NCBI GenBank assembly: GCA_963669155.1
Contig: CAVLGW020000001.1
Span: 156,501-220,500, forward strand
Origin: Arbacia lixula
Lineage: Eukaryota; Echinodermata; Echinoidea; Arbacioida; Arbaciidae
DNA: 64,000 bases
Direction: 5' to 3'
Under the pieces are notes generated by a model. It was given only the letters and a program-made list of their open reading frames with translations, was not told the DNA's origin and ran no database searches. A program made the position numbers and the translations under genes. Below are positions 33,613 through 46,641 of the stretch, in pieces. Every line of letters begins with the position of its first letter. Within the stretch, counting starts at the first letter, position 1.

Positions 33613-34337
33613 ATGCTATGAATATCCAGTGCATATCAGGTGCATACTCCATTCTATGTTGCACATTCTTTCTTCTTTATTTTATGTTATTACTGTACCA
33701 GTTTTAGTAAGGAGAAATTCTAAATCGAGGTCAAATCTTGAAATGTCATTTGAGATATAATATACTGAATTTCATAAAACCTGGTTCAAATGTGATATAT
33801 GACAGGATAATTAAGTAATTATAATGCTGGTCAGAAAGATCACATCAAGATCAAATTCTAAATGTTGCTTTTTTTATGCAACTTGTGTAAAATATATTGG
33901 CAGGAATGGTACAGAAATAGACTATATTGATTTCATAGACTTTATTTTACTGTACTTATTAGTGGTATGTGTTAAGAAAAAAAATACTCTTTTGAAAGTT
34001 ATAACATCAATTCGACCCAAATCCAGCCAAAATTTACACATCCAATAGAACCAGGATAATATCTCATAAATGCCATTATGCCATTTATTAAACTTTTGAA
34101 ATATCCTGGAAGTAAAATGTGTTTGTCTTTTTACAGTGAACATTCGTTATGTAGACATTGAAATATTTATTAACTTTGCCTGATATCAACATGATATGTT
34201 TGACCGGACATTCAGTATTTCCACTTGATCAAGTCCAACCCAGACACAGAGAAGACAATGTGTGTAAATTAAAGTGTATAAAGTGTATGTATTTCCATGC
34301 ATGAGTATTCATGCGTGTGCATGTGTGTTTGCATATA

Positions 34338-34339
<2 letters not shown>
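33613..34339. other. Unassigned AT-rich stretch
   Basis: No gene, repeat or RNA recognised. Confidence 0.5.
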
Positions 34340-34373
<34 letters not shown>

Positions 34374-34437
34374 CGTGCTTGTGAGTGTGTGTGTATGTAT
34401 GTGTGTGTACGTGCTTGTGTGTATGTATGTGTGTGGA
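34340..34437 (+). repeat. (GT)n microsatellite, interrupted
   Basis: About 15 pure GT repeats, then GT interrupted by ctcgtgctt and tatgtatg groups. Confidence 0.9.
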
Positions 34438-34589
34438 CGTGACATACACCACAGTAATAAACTATCCTAACTGCTAACTTCAAATTCTATTCAATACATG
34501 CACACTGTTTTAATTGAATAAAACAGTTAATCAAATATAATGGAGTTAGAAAAGTTAAATAAAATGAATTAATATACATGAGGATCAGC

Positions 34590-36287
34590 ACCTCTTTCAA
34601 ACCCGAACTACTACTAATTTATTCACAAACCTTTTCATTCACTTAATACGTAATGCACAAAAGGGGTTGCAATGATTTAGAAATCATTTTTCAAGTTAAA
34701 ATTTCTCCATGATCCTGACATCTGATTCAAAAAAGGAAACACGGTCCGGAAATCTAGAAAGCTCAGCTACAACATATTACAATTCCAGACTAAATGTATC
34801 CAACGACCAACTTAGACATGAACTAACATCTACACTTCACAAACTATCAGAATGTAGATTCTGTGACTGTTTTCATTGTAACTTTAATGCTTTAAACTGT
34901 AGATGGCGCTATTCTACGAAAGATAACGTCTAAATTAATGTTTTTAAAATGAAACGTTCATTTGTTCAATTGAGATTTTCATCTTGATCTCGATATGTGA
35001 TGAAAAAAATAAAAAAAATAGAGACCACTTCCCAGAAAGCAATTAGACTCAGCTACAACATATTAGAATTTCAGAGTACAAACCTTAAGTGAGATACAGC
35101 ACCTAGGAGATCGTCATGTAATGAGCTGGTAAATGCACGGTGATACCATGGACCTTCTGAGGTCATTTACTAAAACCAATAATCTGCTCATGTGAAATTG
35201 CAATTACGAAATGGCTCTCCCGATCTTAGCAGACGACACGGCTCCATCTACCGGCATACCAACAGATAACGCTCTTCCTCAATCACAACTAGAGTACCTG
35301 CAGCTCTCTAATCACCACCGACATAATTTTTGTATACGTCCCATTTTGACATTAATGTCTATAATCAAATTTACACCATGAAGATGGAATCCTATTAAGA
35401 AAATAAAGCTGGAAGATCATAAAACAATGTCTCAACTAAGACATACTGAAATTTGGAAGAAAATTGATCACCGATTACTGAGATACGCAAAAAAAAAAGT
35501 TAAAAAGTTCATGACGTCACACATGAAAATTCATTTTTTCGATTCATATGGCAATATGATAACGTCAGGACGTATTTAACGACCAAATGATACATGAAAT
35601 AGCACCTACAGTTCCCACTCTTTCAAAATATGAAAAAAAAATGGGGGTCACCGGCCATTCTGAGCCGGATTCTGAGGAGCTATGGCCGATTGAAGTGGTC
35701 ATGTTTTTTGCAATATTTGCACACAAAAACGTATTGATGCACACGCGGACTTTAAACTTTGACGCACCCGCTCGACCTTATTGTTGCATGGAAATGGCTC
35801 AAAATGACAGGATGTGTTGTTTGTAGTGTCAAAAACATGAATCCAGTGAAAAAACGGTTTTCCGACGTTGCGTTTGCTAAACGCACGGAAATTTGAAAAA
35901 TGTTAGAAATGGCCTGAAACATATGCAAAACAATTTCTAGTTGATTTGGAGCATTTTTTTATTTTACGCGCGCTTTAATGCACTAACGTACGCGTACGCG
36001 TGCGTTTTTTTTCATTGAAATTAATTGGCTACTCATTAATTATATGCATGCCAAATTTCATTACACAGAGATAACCAGCTCTAGAGCTACATGAGATAAT
36101 AGATTTTCATTTAATTGCTCGTGCATGACGTCACGATGACGTCATGACCTTGAAAATGTTGCTGGAGCATGTTCACATATATACCCATACATGATAAAGA
36201 TTTCATGAAAAATGGCCCATGCATTGCTGAGATATCCATGTCACAAAAATTGGAATAAAAATAAATAAATAAAAAAATAATAATAAA
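34590..36287 (+). repeat. Decayed inner edge of right arm, subtype D
   Basis: Satellite similarity resumes at about 34,624 (ttcattcacttaatacgtaatgc), possibly from 34,590. About 35,175-35,335 is unrelated sequence. From about 35,337 the unit matches the divergent unit at 107-1743. The module at about 36,126 keeps both TGACGTCA sites. Confidence 0.75.
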
Positions 36288-37924
36288 CGAGACATACTTG
36301 TGGACAAGTATAAGCTGGACTATAGACTTTCATTCGTAACACCATCTATCCATAAGCAATGTGAGACATCGCTCAAGAAAGCTCATAGGGCACCTATTAT
36401 ACTAAAATTTCAGAGAATTTCCTAAATGGTAACATGTTTATGCTAACGTGATTAATAGTCATGTAAGAGAATGGGGTGAGAGAAAAAAGAATTGGAAAGA
36501 AAATCTCAAAGAGAATGACAAAGTGAGGCATAGAACAGAAGAAGATGGCAAAATAAACATTGCAAAAGGAATGCAAAAGTTGACCCTACCCACGCCAGGA
36601 ATCGAACCGGGGGCCTCGAGATCTTAAAACGGCGCCTTACCTATTGAGCCACAAATCTTCCCATTCACTTAACACGTAATGCCCAGCAGGGGCTAGAATG
36701 ATTAAGAAATCGATATTCAAGCTGAAATTTCACCATGATCCCGACATCTGATTAAAAAATGGAGACAACGTTCCGGAAAGCTCGTAGACTCAGCTACAAC
36801 ATACTGAAATTTCAGAGTGAAAGCTTGACATATTAGTGAGATACATCTCCTAGAAGCTCGTCATGTCATTTCATAAATACCACTTCCATTGACATAACAC
36901 GGAAGTGCGATTTTGACATTCATGCGTATAATGAAATTTACACCGTGAAGACGTCATCAAAATGAAAAATGAAGGCAACTCCTACCATGGAGCGAGGTCT
37001 CAGCTACAACATACTGAAATTTGGGAGAAAATTGACCATGAATTACTGAGATACACAAAAGCGGGTAAAAAAGTTCATGACGTCATACATGAAAAATCAT
37101 TTTTTCGATTCATATGGCAATATGATGACATCAACATAAATTTAAAAGGTAAATCGAACATTAAATCACATCTACATTTCCCACTCTTTCAGAATATTGA
37201 AAAAAAATTGGGGGTCACCGGCCATTCTGAAGAGCTATGGCCGATTGAAGGTAGTCATGTTTTTTGCAATATTTGCACACAAAAACGTATTGACGCACGC
37301 GCAGACTTTGAACTTTGACGCACCCGCACGACCTTGTTATTGCATGGAAATGGCTCAAAATGACAGGATGTGTTGTATGTAGTGTCAGTAACATGAATCC
37401 AGTAAAAAAACAGAATTTTGACGTTTTGTTCGCGTTACGCACGAAAAAACGCGCGAACGCGCGCGCACGCGCGGAAATTTTTGAAATGCTAGAAATGGCC
37501 TGAAACATATGCAAAACAATTTTGAGTTGATTTGGAGCATTTTAAAATTTTGCGCGCGCGTTTTTGCACTAACGTACGCGTACGCGCGCGTTTTTTTTCA
37601 ATGAAATTAATTAGCTACTCATTAATTATATGCATGTCAAATTTCATTACACAGAGATGACCAGTTCTAGAGCTACATGAGGTAATAGTTTTTCATTAAA
37701 CTGCTCGTAGATGACGTCACGATGACGTCATGACCTTGAAAATGTTGCTGTAACATGTTCACATATATGTCCATACATGATGAACATTTCATGAAATATG
37801 GCTTATGCATTGTTGAGATATCCATGTCACAAAAATTTGGAATAAAAATAAATAAATAAATAATAAAGAAAGAAAATTCTAACGAAATTAAGAGGTGATC
37901 TGTCGTTGGCGACAGACCACCTAA
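36288..37924 (+). repeat. Satellite unit, subtype A with private deletions, one cassette
   Basis: It carries the same two deletions as the unit at 3500 (aagctggactatagac at about 36,310) and the same taccatggagcg variant. tRNA-like relic 36,588-36,658. Hairpin 37,893-37,922 (TCGTTGGCGA). Confidence 0.9.
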
Positions 37925-39746
37925 CGAGACATACTTGTGGACAAGTATCAGGTGGTCTGCATTGGCAAATTCATGCACAGACATGGGCTGGAAAATGCAC
38001 CGTGAACTATAGACCTTCATTCGTGACACCATCTATCCATAAGCAATGTGAGACATCGCTCAAGAAAGCTCATAGGGCACCTATTTTACTAACATTTCAG
38101 AGTATTTCCTAAATGGTAACATGTTTATGCTAACGTGATTAATAGTCATGTAAGAGAATGGGGCGAGAGAAAAAAGAATTGGAAAGAAAATCTCAAAGAG
38201 AATGACAAAGTGAGGGATAGAACAGAAGAAGATGGCAAAATAAACATTGCAAAAGGAATGCAAAAGTTGACCCTACCCACGCCAGGAATCGAACCGGGGG
38301 CCTCGAGATCTTAAAACGGCGCCTTACCTATTGAGCCACAAATCTTCCCATTCACTTAACACGTAATGCCCGGCAGGGGCTAGAATGATTAAGAAATCGA
38401 TATTCAAGCTGAAATTTCACCATGATCCCGACATCTGATTAAAAAATGGAGACAACGTTCCGGAAAGCTCGTAGACTCAGCTACAACATACTGAAATTTC
38501 AGAGTGAAAGCTTGACATATTAGTGAGATACATCTCCTAGAAGCTCGTCATGTCATTTCATAAATACCACTTCCATTGACATAACACGGAAGTGCGATTT
38601 TGACATTCATGCGTATAATGAAATTTACACCGTGAAGACGTCATCAAAATGAAAAATGAAGGCAACTCCTACTATGGAGCGAGGTCTCAGCTACAACATA
38701 CTGAAATTTGGGAGAAAATTGACCATGGATTACTGAGATACACAAAAGCGGGTAAAAAAGTTCATGACGTCATACATGAAAAATCATTTTTTCGATTCAT
38801 ATGGCAATATGATGACATCAACATAAATTTAAAAGGTAAATCGAACATTAAATCACATCTACATTTCCCACTCTTTCAGAATATTGAACAAAAATTGGGG
38901 GTCACCAGCCATTCTGAAGAGCTATGGCCGATTGAAGGTAGTCATTGTTTTTACTATATTTGCACACAAAAACGTATTGACGCACGCGCAGACTTTGAAC
39001 TTTGACGCACCCGCACGACCTTGTTATTGCATGGAAATGGCTCAAAATGACAGGATGTGTTGTATGTAGTGTCAGTAACATGAATCCAGTAAAAAAACGG
39101 AATTTTGACGTGTTGTTCGCGTTACGCACGGAAAAACGCGCGAAAATTTTTGAAATGCTAGAAATGGCCTGAAACATATGCAAAACAATTTTGAGTTGAT
39201 TTAGAGCATTTTAAAATTTTGCGCGCGCGTTTTTGCACTAACGTACGCGTACGCGCGCGTTTTTTTTCAATGAAATTAATTGGCCACTCATTAATTATAT
39301 GCATGTTAAATTTCATTACACAGAAATGACCAGTTCTAGAGCTACATGAAATTATAGATTTTCATTAAATTGCTCGTAGATGACGTCACGATGACGTCAT
39401 GACCTTGAAAATGTTGCTGGAGTATGTTCACGTATATACCCATGCATGATGAAGATTTGATGAAAAATGGCCCATGCATTGTTGAGATATCCATGCCACA
39501 AAAATTTGGAATAAAAATAAATAAATAAATAAATAATAAAGAAAGAAAATTCGGACGAAAACAAAAGGTGATCTGCATGGCAGACCACCTAATAATAATA
39601 ATAATAAAGAAAGAAAATTCGGACAAAAACAAGAGGTGATCTGCCATGGCATGGCAGACCACCTAATAAAGAAAGAAAATTCGGACAAAAACAAGAGGTG
39701 ATCTGCCATGGCATGGCAGACCACCTAATAATAATAATAATAATAA
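37925..39746 (+). repeat. Satellite unit, subtype A, three cassettes
   Basis: tRNA-like relic 38,275-38,345. The first CpG tract is shortened (about 39,135-39,145). Hairpins: 39,566-39,590 with the shortest apex (CATGG only), then 39,634-39,664 and 39,696-39,726 (CCATGGCATGG). Confidence 0.9.
37931..37959. repeat. Unit-start palindrome and inverted arm (representative)
   Basis: ATACTTGTGGACAAGTAT (37,931-37,948) is an 8-bp stem with a GG loop. Directly after it, AGGTGGTCTG (37,950-37,959) is the reverse complement of the cassette arm CAGACCACCT ending at 37,922. The cassette's right arm can therefore pair either within its own hairpin or across the palindrome. Confidence 0.85.
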
Positions 39747-41143
39747 CGAGACATACTTGTGGACAAGTATAAGGTGGTCTGCATTGGCAAATTCATGCAC
39801 TGGCATGGGCTGGTAAATGCACGTTCATAAAACATCGCCTTACCCATTGAGCCACAAATCTTCGCATTCACTTTTCACGTAATGCCCGCCAGCAGTGGCT
39901 AGAATGATTAAGAAATAGATATTCAAGCTGAAATTTCACCATGATTCCGACATCTGATTAAAAATGAGGCAGACGAATCTGAAAGCTAGTAGACTGAGCT
40001 AAAACATACTAAAATGTCAGAGTAACAGATTCAAACATCAGCGAGATATAGCTCCTAGTACGTCGTCATGTCATTTCATGAATACCCCTTCCATTGACAT
40101 AACACGTACATGCGTGCGATTATGATACGAATGCGTATAATGTAATTTACACCATGAAGACGTCATTAAAATGACAAATAAGTGTACGTTATCTATAGAA
40201 GAAGGTCTCAGCTACAACATAGTGAAATTTGGGAGAAAATTGATCAAGGATTACTGAGATATCCAAAAGCGGGTAAAAAAGTTCATGACGTCATAATTAA
40301 AAATTCATTTTTTCGATTCATATTGCAATATGATGACGTCACGATGTACTTACCGGTAAAATGACACATGAAATCACATCTACATTTCATATTCTTTCCA
40401 AATATTAACAAAAATTTGGGGGTCACCGGCCATTCTGAAGAGCTATGGCCGATTGAAGACAGTAATGTTTTTTGCAATATTTGCACACAAAAACGTATTG
40501 ACGCACGCGCGGACTTTCAACTTTGACGCACCCGCACGACCTTGTTATTGCATGGAAATGGCTCAAAATGACAGGATGTGTTGTATGTAGTGTCAGTAAC
40601 ATGAATCCAGTAAAAAAACGGAATTTTAACGTTCCGTTCGCGTTACGCACGGAAAAACGCGCGAACGCGCGCGCACGCGCGGAAATTTTTGAAATGCTAG
40701 AAATTGCCTGAAACATATGCAAAATAATTTTTAGTTGATTTGGAGCATTTTAAAATTTGCGCGCGCGTTTTTGCTCAAACGTACACGTACGCGCGCGTTT
40801 TTATTTAATGAAATAATTTGTCTTATCATTAATTTTATGCATGTCAATTTTTATTACATATAAATGATTGGTTCAGGAGATATATTCAATAATCGATTTT
40901 CATTAAATTGCTCGTAGATGACGTCACGATTACGTAATGACCTTGGAATTGTTGCGGGCACATGTTCACATATATACCTATACATGATGAAAATTTGATA
41001 AAACATGGTTCATGCATTGTTGAGATATACATGCCACAAAAAAGTGGGGGGTATGGAATAAAAATAAAAAGAAGATAGAAGATTCTGACGAAATTAAAAG
41101 GTGATCTGCCATGGCATGGCAGACCACCTAATAATAATAATAA
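39747..41143 (+). repeat. Satellite unit, subtype B, one cassette
   Basis: tRNA-like segment lost. Four-site wording with an extra TGACGTCA at about 40,333. The second site of the final module has changed to ttacgtaatga. Hairpin 41,099-41,129 (CCATGGCATGG). Confidence 0.88.
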
Positions 41144-42391
41144 CGAGACATACTTGTGGACAAGTATAAGGTGGTCTGCATTGGCAAATTTGTGCACAGA
41201 CATGGTATGATAAATGCACGGCGACACCATTGTCTTTCAATGGTGACACCATCTATTTATTAGAAATCAGAGGCAATAACGCTCAAGAAAACTCATAAAG
41301 CCACATACAATATACTAACATTTCAGAGACTTGACAAAATGATGACACCTTCCATTGACATAATACGTACATGCGTCCGTTTATGACACTAATGTGAATA
41401 ATGAAATTTACACCATGAGGACATCAGTAAAATGACAAATGAAGGAATTTCGTCTATAGAAGAAGGTCTCAGCTATAAATTAGTGAAATTTGGGAGGAAA
41501 TTGACAAAGGATTACTGAGATATGCAAAAGCGGGTAAAAAAGTTCATGACGTCATAATTGAAAATTCATTTTTTCGATTCATATGGAAATATGATGACGT
41601 CACGATGTACTTACCGGTAAAATGACGCATGAAATCACATTTACATTTCATACTCTTTACAAATTTAAAAAAAAAATTGGGGGTCACCGGCCATTCTAAA
41701 GAGCTATGGCCGATTGAAGACAGTCATGTTTTTTGCAATATTTGCACACAAAAACGTATTGACGCACGCGCAGACTTTCAACTTTGACGCACGCGCACGA
41801 CCTTGTTATTGCATGGAAATTGCTCAAAATGACAGGATGTGTTGTATGTAGTGTCAGTAACATTAATTTAGTAAAAAAACGGAATTTGGACGTTTTGTTT
41901 GCGTTACGCACGGAAAAACGCGCGAACGCGCGCGTACGCGCGGAAATTTTTGAAATGCTAGAAATGGCCTGAAACATATGCAAAACAATTTTGAGTTGAT
42001 TTTGAGCATTTTAAAATTTTGCGCGCGCGTTTTTGCACTAACGTACGCGTACGCGCGCGTTTTTATTTATTGAAATTAATTGTATTATCATTAAATTTAG
42101 GCATGTCAATTTTCATGAGCTATAAATGATTGGTTCTAGAGCTACATGAGGTAATAGGTTTTCATTAAACTGCTCGTAGATGACGTCACGATGACGTCAT
42201 GACCTTGAAAATGTTGCTGTGACAAGTTCACATGTACATGTATACTTGTTGAACATTTCATAAAACATGGTCCATGCATTGTTGAGATTTACCTCCCACA
42301 AAAAAGTGGGGTGCATTAAATAAAAATAAATATGAAAGAAAATTCTAACGAAATTAAAAGGTGATCTGCCATGGCATGGCAGACCACCTAA
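41144..42391 (+). repeat. Satellite unit, subtype C, one cassette
   Basis: A segment including the tRNA-like relic is missing; the unit passes from gacttgacaaaatga to caccttccattgacata (about 41,340). Hairpin 42,359-42,389 (CCATGGCATGG). Confidence 0.88.
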
Positions 42392-43630
42392 CGAGACATA
42401 CTTGTGGACAAGTATAAGGTGGTCTGCATTGGCAAATTTGTGCACAGACATGGTATGGTAAATGCACGGCGACACCATCGTCTTTCCATCGTGACACTAT
42501 CTATTTATTAGAAATCAGAGGCAACGCTCAAGAAAACTCATAAAGCCACATACAATATACTAACATTTCAGAGACTTGACAAAATGACACCTTCCATTGA
42601 CATAACACGTACATGCGTCCGTTTATGATACTAATGCGAAAAATGAAATTTACATCATGAGGACATCAACAAAATGACAAATGAAGGAAATTCATCTATA
42701 GAAGAAGGTCTCAGCTATAACATAGTGAAATTTGGGAGGAAATTGACAAAGGACTACTGAGATATGCAAAAGCGGGTAAAAAAGTTCATGACGTCATAAT
42801 TGAAAATTCATTTTTTCGATTCATATGGCAATATTATGACGTCACGATGTACTTACCGGTAAAATGACACATGAAATCACATTTGCATTTCATACTCTTT
42901 CCAAATATTAAAAAAAAAATGGGGGTCACCGGCCATTCTAAAGAGCTATGGCCGATTGAAGGTAGTCATGTTTTTTGCAATATTTGCACACAAAAACGTA
43001 TTGACGCACGCGCAGACTTTCAACTTTGACGTACCCGCACGACCTTGTTATTGCATGGAAATGGCTCAAAATTGCAGGATGTGTTGTTTGTAGTGTCAAA
43101 GACATAAAACCATTAAAAAAAATGGAATTTTGAGGCTGCGTACGCGTTACGCACGAAAAAACGCGCGAACGCGCGCACACGCGCGGAAATTTTTGAAATG
43201 CTAGAAATGGCCTGAAACGTATGCAAAACAATTTTGAGTTGATTTGGAGCATTTTAAAATTTTGCGCGTGTGTTTTTGCACTAACGCACGCGTACGCGCG
43301 CGTTTTTATTCATTAAAATTTTTTGTCATATTATTAATTTTATGCATGTTAATTTTCATTAGCTAAATATGATCAGTTCTAGAGATATAAAAGTTAATAG
43401 GTTTTCATTAAATTGCTCGTAGATGACGTCACGATTATGCCATGACCTTGAAAATGTTATTTTCGCAAGTTCACGTGTATACCTATACATGGTAAAAATA
43501 TCATAAGACATGACAAGTGCATTCTTGAGATATCCATGCCACAAAAAAGTGGGGGGCAAGGAATAAAAATAAGAAAGAAGATTCTGACGAAATTAGAAGG
43601 TGATCTGTCGGTGCACGACAGACCACCTAA
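42392..43630 (+). repeat. Satellite unit, subtype C, one cassette
   Basis: Close to the previous unit in its first half. The second half has a diverged end (ttttcgcaagttcacg) shared with the end of the units at 8214 and 58,215. Hairpin 43,598-43,628 (TCGGTGCACGA). Confidence 0.88.
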
Positions 43631-44945
43631 CGAGACATACTTGTGGACAAGTATAAGGTGGTCTGCATTGGCAAATTCATGCACTGGCATGGGCTGGTAA
43701 ATGCACGTTCATAAAACATCGCCTTACCCATTGAGCCACAAATCTTCGTATTCACCTTTCACGTAATGCCCGCCAGCAGTGGCTAGAATGATTAAGAAAT
43801 CGATATTTAAGCTGAAATTTCACCATGATCCTGACATCTGATTAAAAAGTGGAGACCACGTAGCCGAAAGCTCGTAGACTGAGCTACAACATACTAAAAT
43901 TTCAGAGTAACAGATTCAAAAATCAGCGAGATACAGCCCCTAGTAGGTCGTCATGTCATTTCATAAATACCCCTTCCATTGACATAACACGTACATGCGT
44001 CCGATTATGACACCAGTGCGTAAAATGTAATTTACACCATGAAGACGTCATCAAAATGACTAATAAACGACAATATTTTATAGAAGAAGGTCTCAGCTAC
44101 AACATAGTGAAATTTGGAAGAAAATTGACCAAGGATTACTGAGATATGCAAAAGCGGGCAAAAAAAATCATGACGTCATAATTGAAAATTCATTTTTTCG
44201 ATTCATATGGCAATATGATGACGTCACGATGTACTTACCGGTAAAATGACACATGAAATGACATCTACATTTCATATTCTTTCCAAATATTAAACGAAAA
44301 ATGGGGGTCACCGGCCACTGTCAAGAGCTATGGCCGATTGAAGGTAGTCATGTTTTTTGCAATATTTGCACACAAAAACGTATTGACGCACGCGCAGACT
44401 TTGAACTTTGACGCACCTGCACGACCTTGTTATTGCATGGAAATGGCTCAAAATGACAGGATGTGTTGTATGTAGTGTCAGTAACATGAATCCAGTAAAA
44501 AAACGGAATTTTGACCTTTTGTTCGCGTTACGCACGGAAAAACGCGCGAACGCGCGCGCACGCGCGGAAATTTTTAAAATGCTTGAAATTGCCTAAAACA
44601 TATGCAAAACAATTTTGAGTTGATTCTGAGCATTTTAAAATTTTGCGCGCGCGTTTTTGTACTAACGTACGCGTACGCGCGCGTTTTTATATATTGAGAT
44701 TAATTGGCTTATTATTAATTTCATGCATGTCAAATTTCATTACATATCAATGATTGGTTCAAAAGATATATCCAATAATCGATTTTCATTAAATTGCTCG
44801 TAGATGACGTCACGATGACGTCATGACCTTGAAAATGTTGCTGGAACATGTTCACGTACATACCCATGCATGATGAAAATTTCATGAAAAATGGCTAATG
44901 CATTGTTGAGATATCCATGCCACAAAAATTTGGAATAAAAATAAA
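43631..44945 (+). repeat. Satellite unit, subtype B, no cassette
   Basis: tRNA-like segment lost. It ends directly in ggaataaaaataaa before the next start palindrome. Confidence 0.88.
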
Positions 44946-46641
44946 CGAGACATACTTGTGGACAAGTATCAGGTGGTCTGCATTGGCAAATTCATGCACA
45001 GACATGGGCTGGAAAATGCACGGTGAACTATAGACCTTCATTCGTGACACCAACTATCCATAAGCAATGTGAGACAGCGCTCAAGAAAGCTCATAGGGCA
45101 CCTATTATACTAACATTTCAGAGAATTTCCTAAATGGTAACATGTTTATGCTAACGTGATTAATAGTCATGTAAGAGAATGGGGTGAGAGAAAAAAGAAT
45201 TGGAAAGAAAATCTCAAAGAGAATGACAAAGTGAGGCATAGAACAGAAGAAGATGGCAAAATAAACATTGCAAAAGGAATGCAAAAGTTGACCCTACCCA
45301 CGCCAGGAATCGAACCGGGGGCCTCGAGATCTTAAAACGGCGCCTTACCTATTGAGCCACAAATCTTCCCATTCACTTAACACGTAATGCCCAGCAGGGG
45401 CTAGAATGATTAAGAAATCGATATTCAAGCTGAAATTTCACCATGATCCCGACATCTGATTAAAAAATGGAGACAACGTTCCGGAAAGCTCGTAGACTCA
45501 GCTACAACATACTGAAATTTCAGAGTGAAAGCTTGACATATTAGTGAGATACATCTCCTAGAAGCTCGTCATGTCATTTCATAAATACCACTTCCATTGA
45601 CATAACACGGAAGTGCGATTTTGACATTCATGCGTATAATGAAATTTACACCGTGAAGACGTCATCAAAATGAAAAATGAAGGCAACTCCTACTATGGAG
45701 CGAGGTCTCAGCTACAACATACTGAAATTTGGGAGAAAATTGACCATGAATTACTGAGATACACAAAAGCGGGTAAAAAAGTTCATGACGTCATACATGA
45801 AAAATCATTTTTTCGATTCATATGGCAATATGATGACATCAACATAAATTTAAAAGGTAAATCGAACATTAAATCACATCTACATTTCCCACTTTTTCAG
45901 AATATTGAAAAAAAATTGGGGGTCACCGGCCATTCTGAAGAGCTATGGCCGATTGAAGGTAGTCATGTTTTTTGCAATATTTGCACACAAAAACGTATTG
46001 ACGCACGCGCAGACTTTCAACTTTGACGCACCCGCACGACCTTGTTATTGCATGGAAATGGCTCAAAATGACAGGATGTGTTGTATGTAGTGTCAGTAAC
46101 ATGAATCTAGTAAAAAAACGGAATTTTGACGTTTTTTTCGCGTTACGCACAGAAAAACGCGCGAACGCGCGCGCACGCGCGGAAATTTTTGAAATGCTAG
46201 AAATTACCTAAAACATATGCAAAACAATTTTGAGTTGATTCTGAGCATTTTTAAATTTTGCGCGCGCGTTTTTGGACTAACGTACGCGTACGCGCGCGTT
46301 TTAATTTATTGAAATTAATTGTATTATCATTAAATTGATGCATGTCAATTTTCATTAGCTATAAATGATTGGTTCTAGAGCTAGATGAGGTAATAGGTTT
46401 TTATTAAACTGCTCGTAGATGACGTCACGATGACGTCATGACCTTGAAAATGTTGCTGGAACATGTTCACGTACATATTCATACATGATGAAGATTTCAT
46501 GAAAAATGACTAATGCATTGTTGAGATATCCATGCCACAAAATTTTGGAATAAAAATAAATAAAGAAATAAATAAAGAAAGAAAATTCTAACGAAATTAA
46601 GAGGTGATCTGTCGTTGGCGACAGACCACCTAATAAATAAA
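44946..46641 (+). repeat. Satellite unit, subtype A, one cassette
   Basis: tRNA-like relic 45,296-45,366. Its second half (attacctaaaacatatgc, attctgagcatttttaaa) matches the unit at 61,950. Hairpin 46,602-46,631 (TCGTTGGCGA). Confidence 0.9.

Noticed and set aside
12600..34600. Exact Helentron ends (terminal TC/CTRR or subterminal inverted repeats with 3' hairpin)
   Set aside because: No pair of positions around the ORF could be defended by eye. Other copies of the element would be needed for comparison.
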